From Protonemura montana (Eukaryota > Arthropoda > Insecta > Plecoptera > Nemouridae), in the NCBI GenBank assembly GCA_947568835.1, contig OX387605.1:16186418-16250417 (forward strand): a stretch of DNA of 64,000 nucleotides, read 5' to 3'. The translations under genes were made by a program, and so were the position numbers. Of this stretch, positions 1-13,055 are shown one piece after another; positions within the stretch are counted from its first letter, which is position 1; each line of letters begins with the position of its first letter. The notes beneath the pieces are model-generated. The model was not told where the DNA came from, made no database searches, and saw only the letters and a program-made list of their open reading frames with translations.

Positions 1-1708
1 TGGGGTGCACCAAAATCAGCTCTACTTCTGTGATAGTTATGATATGCTGGACCTGAGGGTGACTTTGGCATACACATATGTAAATATAGTTCTGTCACAA
101 TGATGTGAAAGCCTTAAATACAGAGACCGTTTTGAGAAATGAAAATATGGCGGAGCGTTAGCGCACTAAACACGCCGCGTCAGTGTTCCCATGGAAAGCA
201 ACGCGATACGATTTTGATAAGGTTTATCATATTAATATTAGATATATGTGCCAGTGGCAAGGAAATTGACCACGAACCATATATAAGCTTGCAGTGTACT
301 ACAGTAATTATATGTATGTGGTTCAGTAGAGACTGACACATCGGTAGGGGAAACGGATCGCGGTTAGCCAACTGTGATAATAGTGCTGACAGATGAAAAT
401 GGAGCGACTGGAACATTGATTAAGGAAAATAAGAGGAATATAACAAAAATATTTAAAAAATTCTCTAAGGGCAATTGGCAGCAAATGAAGGGCAAGGAGG
501 TCGGAGACAGCCTGTCTGTCATCTCTGTACTCATGATAACTTCACTGAATAGCAGACAAAACGTTTGTTATTGTTATAAACTGCCTGATAACAGAAGTCG
601 GGGACCTTTTGGAAGTTGGAACAGTCTGCTCATTAGTGAAGCACACAATGCTTTGCTTAAGTTATGGTCACAAAGGTGAGTCACGTGTAAAAGTGTTATC
701 ATTTGGAACACTCTCAGCTGAGTGTCAAGTGGTAGGAACAGACTGACCAATTTCAGACCTGATTGTTCTTCTTTGCACTACGATAAGATCAAGACCACGA
801 AAGATTACCGGTTTGTTTAGGGAAATGTAATATCACATCACAATTCATTCATAGGATTACAATGTGTCGATAATAGCACAGACATTTAACTTCAATTAAC
901 ATATTGATTTATGAGTCATCGTGCTTATGATCTATAGTTTCAATTTACAAGTCGGGTTCCTTAGTTAGCTGGAAACAAAGTATTGTCCAATACAATGTAA
1001 TCAATAATTTTCATAAGACGCTAGACAGCTTATCTGTATCAGCTTAAGGGCGGTGTAGACAAACGCTATGTATAAGAATGTACACAAAAATTTCCAGTTT
1101 TTAAGTAAAATCTGAAAGTTAACAACATTTGCAAAATAGTAATTCTCCAAAAATTATTTAGCAATATCTCACTAGGATAAACGTAGTTTATCAAAGTTAA
1201 TTGCAGTTTTTCGAAGTACGGGCTATTACATTTCGATAACAGTTCACAACATACTCAACACCTTCCTCTAGGTTGTTATGTAGAAATTATGTCATTCTGA
1301 GCGAAGAGCTGTTTCTAGGAATTATTTCCGTCACCCTCAGTATTATTTCCGTCGTCAGTAATTATATTTTTCCTGTAAAACCAAAACTGGCTAGAAATCG
1401 ACCGCCTTCTAAAAATCTCGGTCGCCAAGTCGAGACATGTTATATTATGGATGTATGTGTCTGTGGTGATAAGTGATAACGAAATAAGCTCGGCCGGTTG
1501 AGGGGTTTGTTGACAATCTTGGCGAACTTCGATCGTGTCTGTACGGTCCATTTTGCATCCCTTAGTTTTGAACGAATATCGAAGTTTATCTATGTAACTA
1601 GACCAATCGATTGGCTTCATAAAAAATCGAAATTCCAAAAACGTCCACGATAGGAACTTCCCACAAATCTAGCTCGATGTGCATGGTTCAAGCCAAAACA
1701 ATCCGTAA

Positions 1709-1737
1709 CCTATGCATTTGTGACACAAATGCATAGG
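1709..1737. repeat. 29-bp near-perfect palindrome
   Basis: Two perfect 14-base arms (CCTATGCATTTGTG and its complement) surround a single central A. As RNA it would form a tight hairpin; as DNA it is a symmetric site. No flanking terminal repeats were seen that would make it the core of a larger element. Its function is unknown. Confidence 0.8.
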
Positions 1738-2954
1738 AGGAAAGAGGAAACTAAACTAGAGAGGAAAGTAGTACATTATGATAGGGTCTTATGTCCCCCT
1801 ATACATTGCATCTGGGTACAGCGCCTTTAAAGGGAACAATAAATCACATTTTAAACAGTGGGTGGCATTTTAATAGAGTGGGTGGGAGCTAATATGAGAA
1901 TAAACCCTTTGCTCTAAAATTTAACAAGGACATATAGATAAATAAGTCAAGGAATTAATACTGGCCAATGTCATATACTATGAATTGCATTTCGAAGAAT
2001 CCTCAAGCTAGACATAGTTCCGCTGTCAAAAATTGAAGCACACAAACTATAAAGCTATAGTTTTGCTATGACCTTAAGTGATGGTTGATAACAGGTATCG
2101 ATTGAAACACATTGTGTAGGCGACTTGTCAAAGCAAGGCCGATGCTGAGTCTGTCTTCTGTGCTAGAGGGGTCCAGCACAGCCTACTGACTGGCAGCACG
2201 TAGGCCATCCTAGTTCGCACGCACTTGCAGCGTGATTCCAATAGATACTGACAATGCATGCATGCCCGTGGGCGCCCACACGTGTTTTATTTATGTCAGA
2301 GCATTAGCAGTTTTCCAAAACACTGTACACACACATAACACACGGGACGGAAACAGAATTTTCGTTTACAGGAAGTCAATGTAACGAGACATACATAGTG
2401 AATTGAAGTGTAGTCTTGCTTACCTCTGTGCTACCTATCGTAAGAGCAATGTGTTGTTGACTGTTGTTTACATAAAGATTTTGACACAATTTTTAAAACG
2501 TTTGTATGCCTAACTATACATTCTCTTTGCGTTGCTGACATACAGTACGTTGGGAAATAGGTAAGGCTAAGACGTTTGGCTTGTAAGTTCAATGATACGT
2601 GAAATCTTGCTGAAACTCAATTTAAAATCGATGGTTTTCTATTAGTTAACCAGTGAAGTGTGCTGTGATCGAAACCAGACATGCGTCTTCGGATATTACA
2701 TCGTTTTGGTTCTTCAGTCATGTGAAAATAGGCAATTAGCCGCGGGGAATGAGTATAACCCTATAAATTGATTCCTAGGGCGGGCAATATTAGTATTATC
2801 AAGTTTAAACTCGTAGCATAAAAGCATCGTAACAGATTAAACCGCACCTTTTAATGCCGCTACTCGAATAGATTAGACTAGCCTAGGTGTGGACCTTATA
2901 CGATCTGCATATATATTGCATCTCATTGATACCCACTCATATAATATCCCAGCA

Positions 2955-3090
2955 GTCACTGACCTTGCCGTGCTTCTACGCCTCACGTCTGGGTTCGATC
3001 CCAGTGCCGCGCAGTTTCCCTACATCGACCCGCGGAAACTCCCCTAACTCCAAACCCCGTGTGATTTCGGCGTCCGATTCGCAGAGCTAA
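2955..3090 (+). repeat. Possible tRNA-derived SINE fragment
   Basis: The segment contains GGTTCGATCCC at 2992-3002, an exact match to the RNA polymerase III B box (T-arm) of tRNAs. The arms around it (CTGG before, CCAG after) can pair as a T stem. The upstream part no longer folds as a full tRNA and no clear A box remains, so this is not a functional tRNA gene. A GC-richer body follows to about 3090. A decayed tRNA-head SINE is the simplest reading. Its ends are not defined, and a single B box can occur by chance. Confidence 0.35.
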
Positions 3091-6059
3091 CCAGTGAATT
3101 ATTAATTCGGCAATCCGGTAGCCTTGCAGTTGCAACGTTCCTACATTATTTGTGGGCTAGCCTTACAGCAATTCAGTCGATTATATTTGTATTTAGATTA
3201 CACGCGACTTGACATAGTTATGATGGGCATATTGTTATCATACATTGTGCAAACTAAATTGGTTTATTTTATAATTACAAGCTATAGCAGTTTTCACAAC
3301 CATCACGAAGTACACACGTGTACAGCGTACAAATAGTTTACTTGTGTGAACCCTCTAAAGTATATGTATGAGGAATGAGAATTGCTCAGCCTCGTTTAGG
3401 GCCGGAAGTACTGTTTAATTAATCAAAATAGTATAAAAAAGAAAGTGGAAAAATTAGAGAATGCCAATCTCACCACATACGAAACGATGATTGAGAGTTA
3501 CGCTAGCAAGATGCTAGCAAGATACTAGAGAGAAACATCGTGAATGTAGTAAGCTTGCGATTTCTTTGATTTTATTGATAAGCCGACAATAATAACGCGC
3601 CACAAACATTTCAATGCCACACGTATGACGTGATCGAGACCAAGTGCGTAGAGCATCTTCAAAATAGCACCTTCTCGGAAGTGCATGATTCGGGAAGCCT
3701 GTCTTGGGGACGACTCAAGATTTCTCAAGATGCGAAAATGTGCAGATTGACGACGAGTTTAGTTTAGTTCGTACCCGTCGCGCCACGTTGTTCCCGCCTT
3801 CGACCGATTGTGACACAGGTGCAACTGCGAAGTCACCAAGTTCAAACCAACATATCGTACACGGTACACGTGCTCCACTAAATAGTTACCACGTCACTCT
3901 GTACACGTGATCATACATTGCGCAATACTAGTAGATAAAGTGCGAGTTCCCAACCACGGACAATATGCGATCGGCTACTAGCCGAGGTCAAGGAAATGTA
4001 CGGTCAGTTGATTTTATACGCTATGTGTTCTGTGCGATGTTGGATAGCACAGACGCCGAGCCATGCTTGGGTGACAAGGGAATTTCACGGGATCTTTATA
4101 CCATGTGCTACCTATTTCTGTCGTCTTAGCGTAGGTACTCGATTTCTAAGTCGCACACCTTAATGAAAAACAAAGTCACCGTGACAATGTGGACATGCAC
4201 CTGCTCTGTCCTCGATTGCCCGCCCTAGCTAAAAATTATTCAAATTAATTTTATATTCGTTTTTAGTTAATATCTTCAGGTCTAGTGAAATGTTCCTAGT
4301 AATTAATAACAAGCATATGAGGCTCAATTGTTAATTACACTTTTGGGCCATGAAGATACTGAGAATGAGATCGGCTGCAAAAGTCTGCCTTCTCGTGTTA
4401 CCGCGGGTATTGGCGGTTTCTGTATCCAGCTGTATCTCGCCCGACTGCAATTTGCGATGAGCGCCGTATAGTAGCATCTAATTTGGCGAATCGAATTGCA
4501 TCTGTCCCAAGCAGGAGCAGTTCATTGCAGTCTCAATCAGACCGATTACTCGGGGTAGACGGGACGCGGTGTGATATTTATAGATGCCGTGTCGGAAATG
4601 AGCTTGACCTCGCCGATCGGTGGTGGCGTCGGTGCTTAGAGGATCATAGAGGAACGATAAAAAGAGGTGACAGCCAGATAGTGTAATGTATCCAGTGTAA
4701 TTAAATGTCGCGCACGTGTGGGCAGTTGGCTGGGATGCTAGGAAATCTAGGCGAGATTGCCATAGTGTAATTGAGTTGCTGCTGCATCCGGGAATTCCAG
4801 CTGCTTCAATTAGGTTCAGCCAAAAGCGAGGAAACGTTGATGGTTCCAGAAATAGAGTGTCAAACTATCTCTACTGGTCAGGTCGACACTTTAGGCTCAG
4901 GCCGACACTCAGGCAGCATGAACTAGTGTTAGGACTTGAGTTGTAATGACAAACCAGACAGGTTGAGACTTGTTGCATATATTTTGAACCATAATCGACT
5001 CAGCTGTTTATTGATTTACACTTTTCCCTAAAAGGGGACCACAAACATGTTTCTTTGTTACGAATTGCCACGACACGCTCGGAAAGAAAGCTCCCTATCT
5101 AGAGAATTGTACACAGGAGATTGAATAATTGTATGCAATAAAGCATTGATCCATGAACAGAGGAAGTAGAGAAGGTGGTACGGGTAGCATGTTCACAGAA
5201 AGGGGATAGTCATAGAGAAACAAAAATAAAATGGAATTGCGTTGTAATATCGAGAACTAACTGACCGTATTTTTAACTGCGCGTTTTTTTGGAACTGAAT
5301 CATATTAAGTGGGACGCGTTTCATTGGGTAGGTACATGTGCGGTTTTTCATTTCGAATTAATTTTATCAAATAATTATGGAAAGTAAGTACAAGAGTACA
5401 CAAACACTTATGGGAAAGACTCACAAAAATGGTCTAGAACAAAGTAAATTTAGGAGAGTCCTGTCTTACTTGAAAGTTGAGAGTCCGAGTCAGTCCCGAT
5501 TTGAATGTTTGATCAATCAAAGTAATAACCATGCTATGCACTTCCATGACAGATGCTACTAAACAACACTGGGTACCTCCAGAACATGTAATGTCAAGGC
5601 GACGCAAATCACAAGGTGGCAACAATAACAATGAGGGTTGATTATTAGGTATTGGTATACTGTCTTACCTCCGAGAAGTTCTTCATTGGTAGACTTTGGT
5701 GTGGATGTCATCTTTATCTGGTGCTTGAAAACGAACTCTCACCATACGCTGCACAATAGGGACTATCTGACAGATGCTGCGAAATTTCCCGTACCAACAC
5801 TTGCGTAGCTCGCTCCACTCTGCAGCCAGCTTGCTTTGTTTTGATGCTAAACGTCAACACGAAACGTCATTAGCTGGTAACCAATCATATTGCGAGAAAA
5901 GTCAAGATAAAGCTGATAATGAATCGATGAATTTTGTGAACGTGGAGTAGACACGCTATTGCAAGAAAACAATTAAATGCTTTTTAGATTAATTATATTA
6001 TCATTCTTGCATATCGTTTTTTTTTTATTAATGTCAAGACTCTGTCAAAAATAAGCGCA

Positions 6060-6210
6060 TTATAGGTGGCAGCACTGTGCGAGGATTTAGTGAAAGTTCA
6101 TGCAACAGCTGATGGAGTTTTGTGAAACGTAGGCCGTTCGTTACATTTTTTATCGGCGTAATAGATTATACAAATTTCAGTGATACTGTCCTCATAATTA
6201 CACACAGGTA
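6060..6210 (+). promoter_or_regulatory. Possible 5' untranslated exon/promoter zone of PAIP2
   Basis: The first coding exon of PAIP2 begins just after an acceptor (CTTTCTAAATAG, ending 6629), so an upstream untranslated exon is expected. The best nearby donor I see is CAG|GTAACT with GT at about 6210-6211. A CCAAT element lies upstream near 5880. This is inference only; the transcription start is not visible from sequence. Confidence 0.25.
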
Positions 6211-6641
6211 ACTTGTTTGTATTATACTTTCTGTATGGAGAACATTCGGTCTTATACTAAGTACAAAACTCTCAAAATATGCAATTATGGGAAGGTGGGC
6301 CAATGCCTTTTTTGGAGGATGATGGAAAATGGTCGTCTATGGAAGGCAACGAACTGTCAGCATGACCTACTGAAAATTACGCGGATCAGTGCTCTAGAAA
6401 GCAATGGAAAGCAAATTGTTTCTGGCCAGTGAGATACTGATATATTCCCTAAGACCCCTTTACTTTTTCCCTCCTGATTCCTATGATTTATTGTTCGACT
6501 CGTGTCTGCTAGCTTGCCAACATAAACAATATGGAGCCCTAACCTAGATATAGATACCACTTATGCTACCATTAGCAGATTAATTTGCGGTTGTTCAAGT
6601 TATTGTTTTGTTATCACCTTTCTAAATAGATACAGCCGGGA

Positions 6642-9600
6642 ATGATAATGAAGATCCCCAGCGGCGGTTCCGGAAACGGATATTATGGACACGAGTCGAA
6701 TGTGATGGGTTACTCGCCGGAAAACTCTGATGCTAGTGCGGCAAACCAGAGCAATGGCCAGGTGGTCGACTCACCGACGTTAGATGGCGACTTTTCTGAG
6801 TACATGTGGATGGAAAATGAAGAAGAGTTTGACAAACAGGTATGAGTGAAACTTACTTAACCTATGCCAGAAACGACACATGGGTCGCCCGCGGTGAGCA
6901 CTTAATGCCACCACCCGCGGGCAATGGATAAGTGAGACGAAGGTGACTGTGTTCATGTGATTGAGCGAAAAGCTTTCCATCACCAATCATATCCACACAT
7001 TATCTTACCAATTAAATTATTATAATTATTATTTATTATTGTATATAAGTATTACCACAGAATTACCCAGGAATCCAACAAAGTTTTTAAAGTAAATTAA
7101 GTAGTACTAAAAAGTGTGATTAATTTAGTATTCTTATTTTTAGGACTTGATCTAGCATGATTCTAGATCTTGGACCTTTACTTGTAAATGCAGGAGCAAA
7201 GGCTTTAGTGAGATTGTTAGAGTTGCTCTTGAGCTATGGATTTTCCAAGTAATTTTTACCATCAAAAATCAATACAGAACAGTGTGAATGCACCCATTGT
7301 TCCATTGCTTTGCAATCACCTCGTGGAATCTGGAGGATCAACTAAGACAATTTTTTACGAGTCGATGTAGAATTGTTGGAAGTTAACTGCCCTATCTGAG
7401 CTCAAAAGTATCTAATTGTTCCCAATTGTCCAAGCGTACGATTAATGCATTGCCACATAATCAGTAATTGGCTAGATTTTGACTAATGGCATCCCCGGTG
7501 CATGTCGGGTCTGCACCGGTGGCCATCTACGTTTTCAACTGGGTATGTGACTGCTCCAGTGCTACTTTCACATGTTCGTTTGGCAGAGTTGCTCGCTCTT
7601 GGGTCTCTTCCAGGGTATTTTTACTTGTTCCGAGAATTTGTCTGTGTAATTAAAAAACAAATGAATGCACCGACAGCTTGTGATGTTGGTGCAGTTCATG
7701 AAAAGCTGGATGATGTCATGCCCGTCCCAGTGCACACCAGTCACAAACGCCATTAGCTGGTTTTCCCCCCTTCCCCCTGCTGTGAACAAGCTTCTCAGTT
7801 TTATAATTTCACCCTCAGTGAAATTGAGAGCTCTGTTGTTACTGTAAAAACCGATAAGAGAGCAGATTTAATTTGTTTTGTTAGATTAGGCTCTTATCTC
7901 TGATTTAACAAGTTGGACCATCAGCTGATTAAAGCTGAGGGAACAGCTGTGGTGGATGTCTGAAGATGTCTAACACAAGGTCACAGTCAGAAATCACCAC
8001 GCCGCAATGGACTCATCAGCACATAGTTCAAGTCAGGCTGCGCATTGTCCTTTATCAGGTGATGCAGCAACTCGAGGAAGAGGCGCTTATGGAGCAGTGC
8101 ATAGAGGCGATGCTGGAGGACGAGCGAGAAGTTCGGAACAGTCGCAACCAGGGGCCGACGAACGGAGCAGCGGTGCCTGAGACGAGGCCACAGTGGAGCA
8201 ACGTCGTGGACTTCCCGCAGCAGTCCGCTAGGTGGGTCACTGCACGTTCAATGCAATTCGCCTCTCACGGTTTTCACTTTGGCCCATTTGCTGCCGTTTT
8301 GCCGCCTGCCACTGAGCAAACTATTGGAGAATGCTAAATTGTCAGTAAAACTACTGACTATTGTTCACAAGGGTAGGAGGCATAGATAAAATGTGGGATT
8401 AGTTTATTTAATTTTTGGTAAAAATCATCGTTTAGCTTTATCGTACCAGTGAGCATCATATTTGTATTTTTTATTGTGCACTGTCTTCACAATTATGTGA
8501 CCCGATTAAATGAGTGTCAGGTATGCTTGAGTGAGAGTGTTCTCAAAACTCACCCTCTTTGTACATGCAGTTGGAAAATAGTCTGAATATGCACGAATAG
8601 GGTATAAGAGGCCCGTCTCTTTCTCGTTCCTTTTTGGGTGATCTGATACCCCTAGACCGGTACAGGTAGCACATTGTACCTCACGTATGCTGGCCTTTTC
8701 TTACATCTATTTTACTCTAACCTCAAGTCAGTGTTTAAAGTCCGTGCTTATTCATGTTTCCTTTAGCAAATTTAAATATCCTCCTTGCCATTTGCAGCTG
8801 ACATACAGTTAGTATTATGTTTTATAATTCAAGATATTATTTGTAGATATTACTCACATAAAGATTTTAACTAGCATTTAATATACCATAACAACTTCTC
8901 CTCTCTCTGTACTTGTAGCAACACCTCCGACCTCTGCCAGACGATGGAAAATATGCGAGTACGGGACGATTTGGCGAAGGAGGTAAGTTTGGCACCAGTG
9001 ACTCTGCATGAGTCACCCTTGCTTTAGCAAAACTAAGTGGCCAAAGTGATAAAAAAATTACTTAGAAGCAACTGATAGATGCTGAATGTTTGAGTTGGTG
9101 AACAAAGTAGATAAATGGTTCCTTTGTTCAAGACCTTACTTAAGAGTTAAAGATCTAAAGTACTAATTGCACTCTCCTATTTTCATGTGACAAAAATCAA
9201 ACAATGGTAATGCAATAATGCTTGTTGGCTATCAGCTGAATCACAGTCCTGATCGGTTTTTAAATTGGATTGTTTCAGTTTATGTGAATTGTATCCAGAA
9301 CAAGTCACATAACTTTTATCTCAATAAGTTTAGGTGTGTTGTCCAATTTAAGAATTATCTTCATATTCAGATGATCATATTCATAGTTAGGGAACTAATA
9401 AAAAAACCCTCCTATATGTGTGGTCATTGTCTGGGTAATTTTGAGTGGGTCAATGAACTTTACCCCTTGCGGATCCTGGCGAGAATAACACTGCCAGGAA
9501 ACGATAACAAGATTGTACTACCGACTGCATGATTACCAATCCGGTGAATGACCAGTCCTCCTTTTTCCAGAGCACGCTGAACCCGAATGCGGCAGAGTTT

Positions 9601-9642
9601 GTGCCGATACCGCGCATGGCGCCAGCCCCGGTCCCGTCCTAA
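6642..9642 (+). CDS. PAIP2: Polyadenylate-binding protein-interacting protein 2 (PAIP2)
   Basis: Represses translation by binding poly(A)-binding protein (PABP) in the cytoplasm and competing with poly(A) and PAIP1 (family knowledge). Coding exons: 6642-6839, 8059-8231, 8919-8982, 9571-9642, all with GT-AG introns and compatible phases (0, 2, 0). The protein is 168 residues, against 127 in human. Residues 1-50 are a Ser/Gly/Asn-rich leader. Residues 52-66 carry the family signature EYMWMENEEEF, followed in exon 2 by an acidic stretch (EALMEQCIEAMLEDERE) matching the region that contacts PABP RRMs. Exon 4 (residues 146-168) is almost entirely a PAM2 motif, STLNPNAAEFVPIPR, which binds the PABP MLLE domain. 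The acceptor before 6642 puts an in-frame stop out of the mRNA; Met at 6648 is an alternative start. The extra length lies in the leader and in the linker of exon 2. Confidence 0.95.
6840..8058 (+). other. PAIP2 intron 1
   Basis: The intron runs from the GTATGA donor after the acidic motif exon to the acceptor TCCTTTATCAG. Exon 2 then resumes in phase 0. The interior is AT-rich with short random frames, and I see no nested gene or repeat. Confidence 0.85.
8983..9570 (+). other. PAIP2 intron 3
   Basis: The donor is GAG|GTAAGT and the acceptor is a strong polypyrimidine run ending TTTTTCCAG directly before the PAM2 exon. A 104-codon frame inside it (9218-9532) has no recognisable content and ends before the acceptor. 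Confidence 0.8.
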
Positions 9643-10600
9643 GCCGGCGGCGGCCTTCACGTCGTCACGACCCGCAATCCCCTAGCAAACAAACTCTGAT
9701 AGTCATTAGTGAAAGTTGTGCTCGTCGCAAGCTGGGCGAATCGTGTGAAGAAGGAACCGGGAGGGGATTCGTGTCATTTTCAATGGTTGTATAGCTAAAG
9801 CATTACATGTCATACATTCAATCACTCAATTTATTAATCAACATATTGATTAGCAATGAAATACTTAATACCATAGGCAAATCATAGTTAGAGATCTAAT
9901 ATTTTCGGTCGGCTGTTTAAATATTTTGGTCAGCGCGTGTTTTGCGGTTCATCTTCTATTATGAGTTTGCTAAATAATATACCATAGTATAATTTTATTA
10001 TTTAGAGGTGTTTTCTTTTTATATTACAATTTACAGTTTTATTTTAAATGGCGTTTGTTTTTTTGATTATTTTATTATACATGAATGTCTCTTGATATAA
10101 TATACGTTTGATTGATCTGTTTTTGTCATGTTGCTTTGGATGGGCTAGAAGTAGCTGAACATCTAGTTCTATCATTGAATTCATTTTCTTCAGAAGCTGC
10201 TAGCTCTATTAGCAAGCTAAGCTTCATTAATACATGTACTGTCCAGTTGTTTCATTTCTATACTGTATTTGAAAATGGTAATTATTTGAGCAATTACTTA
10301 CATATTTATTAGAGAGATAGTTCGATCATGTGGAATAAATTACACCAAACATGTAGTACCTGCCACAGATTTACAAGTCTTTGAAACGAGTTAAAAATGG
10401 GTACATATGCCTAAAATAAATGCATACCTGCTACTAGCAGCTTATTACGGATGTAATTGAAATTGTATTTATTTTACTAAATTTATCTGAATATATTTGT
10501 TAAATTTATTATGCTTTATAAGCATGTTCATTAGGGGATGTCATAGGAGGAAATGTTTAAAAACTCTTCTAATTGTGTAGGTTTAACTTTCCAGTTCTAC
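9643..10600 (+). other. PAIP2 3' untranslated region and polyadenylation zone
   Basis: An AT-rich tail follows the TAA stop. Canonical AATAAA hexamers occur at 10334-10339 and 10415-10420 and would end the transcript within 0.8 kb of the stop codon. Earlier, weaker variants cannot be ruled out, so the real cleavage site is not assigned. Confidence 0.5.
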
Positions 10601-12960
10601 GTACTCCATATCTGTATTTAGGCGTGAATTATAAGCAACTGTTGATGCAAAGAAGCAGTTCGTATTTATTTTCACCGAAAAGTTGATTTCTTGTGAGACA
10701 ATAGGGATATTTTTAACTAAGATTTGAAACCATTGTACTGGGAGTTTGAACAATGAATCACAAAATGCTTGTAACATTTGTCTCCCGACTCCTGATCTCT
10801 GGCAAGTGATAAAGTTGAGAAATCAAGTCGTTACGTGTCAGGGAAGCTACAGGAGTAATTTTGTCCAAAAGTACAAACCCATTTATGAGTGGCCTACTTG
10901 TGATGTAAGAAAGTATCTACTGCATACTTAATATTACATATTATATTGTACTAATATGATGATTTAAAAATGTGCTCTTAAACATTTTATAATAGCATGT
11001 AACCTGATTTGCATTATAATGGAATTCAAAAAAATATCCCTCACTGTAATTAAATTCAAAATTCAATTATAGAATCTTCTGAACTGTATCTATGAATTCC
11101 TGCCAATCTATTTGAAGTGCAGAGCAACCAAATTTGATTGTTCTTAATATAAAGATTTCAAAATTATAGTCGCATCTAGTTTGGCACAAAGATAACATTG
11201 GAAAAATATCTAGCCTCTTTTCTTATGACTATGCCAGTTTTAAAACTTTGCTAATGGGTATCGCCCTGTATTTTCACTTTTGACTTATAAATTTGGTTTA
11301 ACTTAAAGTTATATTTTTCTCTGAGATGTTATAACCACTAGCTAAAATTCTTCGTGCAAATTTGGGATTGGTGTTTCAAATTCATTATTCAATTCTTGTA
11401 TGTTATGGAATGGATTATGCAGTTTAGTTTGCTAGATTAGAGCATAGCTATAAATGAAAAATACAACTACTAATTTAAAAAATGATTTCTCTACAGAACT
11501 ACCTTCCCGCCAGCTTTCCTTTTCTGTCCTCGCAACAATCGTTCTTGTACGAAGTCGACTTCGGTCAAAGCTTTATTTTTTAATCAAATTTCTGTCATTT
11601 TACACACAAATGTATCGTAAGAGATCTTCCCAAATATTTCAACCAGTTTTTTTGGTGGAGGGGGCAACAACTATAATTCAAATGCATTTACATTTTTTTG
11701 TATTGTACCTAATAATTATTTTGAAAACAAGTACTTAAAAGCCATGCTAGCAGTTATTGGCACAAATCATGCCACCAGAAAAACCAGTGAACTAATTGCT
11801 ATGAAACAAACATTTACAAACAATTTCCTCACACTTAAATTTGAAAAACAAAGAGATGACAAAAAAAATATGAAAAGAAATTAAGGCACAGGCATCTTTA
11901 TTATTTCAATAACTAAATATTTTTTTCATCATGTGTGTTTCATTTCTTGGGGCTGTTCTTGTTTCATTATTTTCATTATTTAGAAACCCGTAATACGCAG
12001 AGACAAAAAATCCACTTCTTGCAGAAATTGGTACGAAGTCTAAACCCGATACGAATAAACGCGACTTATGAGCTTAAGTTATTTTTCCGGATTTTCTGCA
12101 TTTTCTTTGTTGTTAATTTTTCAAATTATTCATTGTAAATGTTCAATATACTCTTAGAACACACATATATGGAAAAGATAAAATTTCATGCTGTATTGCA
12201 GCACTAGAATGACCTTAATAATTTCTGGCCTATCTTTAATTACCGACTACTTTTTAGTTTGCTTATTTTTACAACAACCTTCACCAGGATAGAGGTTTAA
12301 ACCTTTGGACTGTTACTACAGCATGGGTTTCATATTTAAATTTATATCAGTTAGCACTGTATTTATTTGCATTGTCTCTGTCTGGCCCTGCTTGTCACAT
12401 TTCGAAATGACACAAATGCAAATAAGTGCTCATTGGAATTGAATTGGCAGTGTCATTCTTTTCGGCTAGCTGCAGATCAGACTCCAAAGACACCTAGACC
12501 ACCCAGTTGCTGCATTTAAGAACTGAACACCAGTCAGGAAAATTATACCAACAAATGTGTGAAAACAAAGATTGCCTAAGAAATGATTTGTTAATAGATT
12601 AACAGTCGTTTTCCAGCATCTGGTTGTAAGAAAAGCGAATACCTTTTCAGCATTTTGCACTTTGTAGTGATCTGATTTTATCGTGTTCCTGAGGTAAGTG
12701 TTCCAACGAAAAGCACGTGTTGCTTTTCTTCTTGAATTGGTGACGCAATAGACAGCTGTTGCTGTTACAGACTTGAATCTTGGCGACTGCACGTCGCGTC
12801 GTGAGTGGTGTTTGTTGTTGTTTTGATTGCGGGTAGACAAGTCTGCGTTGACTGCCAACTAACCTATGTAGAATTTACATTATGAAGGTTCTGACGTCTC
12901 TGAAACTTCACCGCCAATTGTTGTTAAAGGAATGCGTGGACAGGTTTTTTGTGCGTGAGA
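10600..12960. other. Intergenic stretch between PAIP2 and PGAM
   Basis: The stretch is AT-rich with no recognised gene. A 130-codon minus frame (12466-12858) lies just upstream of PGAM, but its composition is unremarkable and it matches no family I know. The last 150 bases are slightly CpG-richer, as expected near the PGAM promoter. Confidence 0.55.
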
Positions 12961-13010
12961 AATAATTGGATCTGAGTGTGGAGAAGACAAATCATACGAA
13001 AAAAGGTTAA

Positions 13011-13029
13011 GGGCCTATCCATTAGGCCC
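13011..13029 (+). promoter_or_regulatory. Small hairpin in the PGAM leader
   Basis: GGGCCT (13011-13016) and AGGCCC (13024-13029) can pair around a 7-base loop. GGCCCAGCC is then repeated twice over the next 20 bases. The stem lies about 30 bases before the first in-frame ATG. It could affect start choice if transcribed, but this is inference. Confidence 0.3.
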
Positions 13030-13055
13030 AGCCAAAGGCCCAGCCCAGCACAACA

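Larger units (their letters stand above)
1..6060. other. 5' intergenic stretch, no confident gene
   Basis: No open frame here resembles a known family, and reading frames are short and interrupted on both strands. Two small features are listed separately: a tRNA-like B box near 2990 and a 29-bp palindrome at 1709-1737. A 101-codon frame (374-675) stops at a GTGAGT donor-like site but begins at GTG and resembles nothing I know. Unrecognised lineage-specific exons cannot be excluded. Confidence 0.6.

Noticed and set aside
374-675. 101-codon + frame ending at a GTGAGT donor
   Set aside because: Starts at GTG, has no strong acceptor upstream in phase and no recognised content.
1315-1638. Minus frame with KPIDWSSYIDKLRYSF, faintly like retrotransposon Gag (DWxSYxERL)
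   Set aside because: The following residues do not continue the Gag pattern and no nearby pol sequence was seen.
12466-12858. 130-codon minus frame, possible divergent partner of PGAM
   Set aside because: Sequence resembles nothing known and no promoter or exon partner was found. Kept only as a note.
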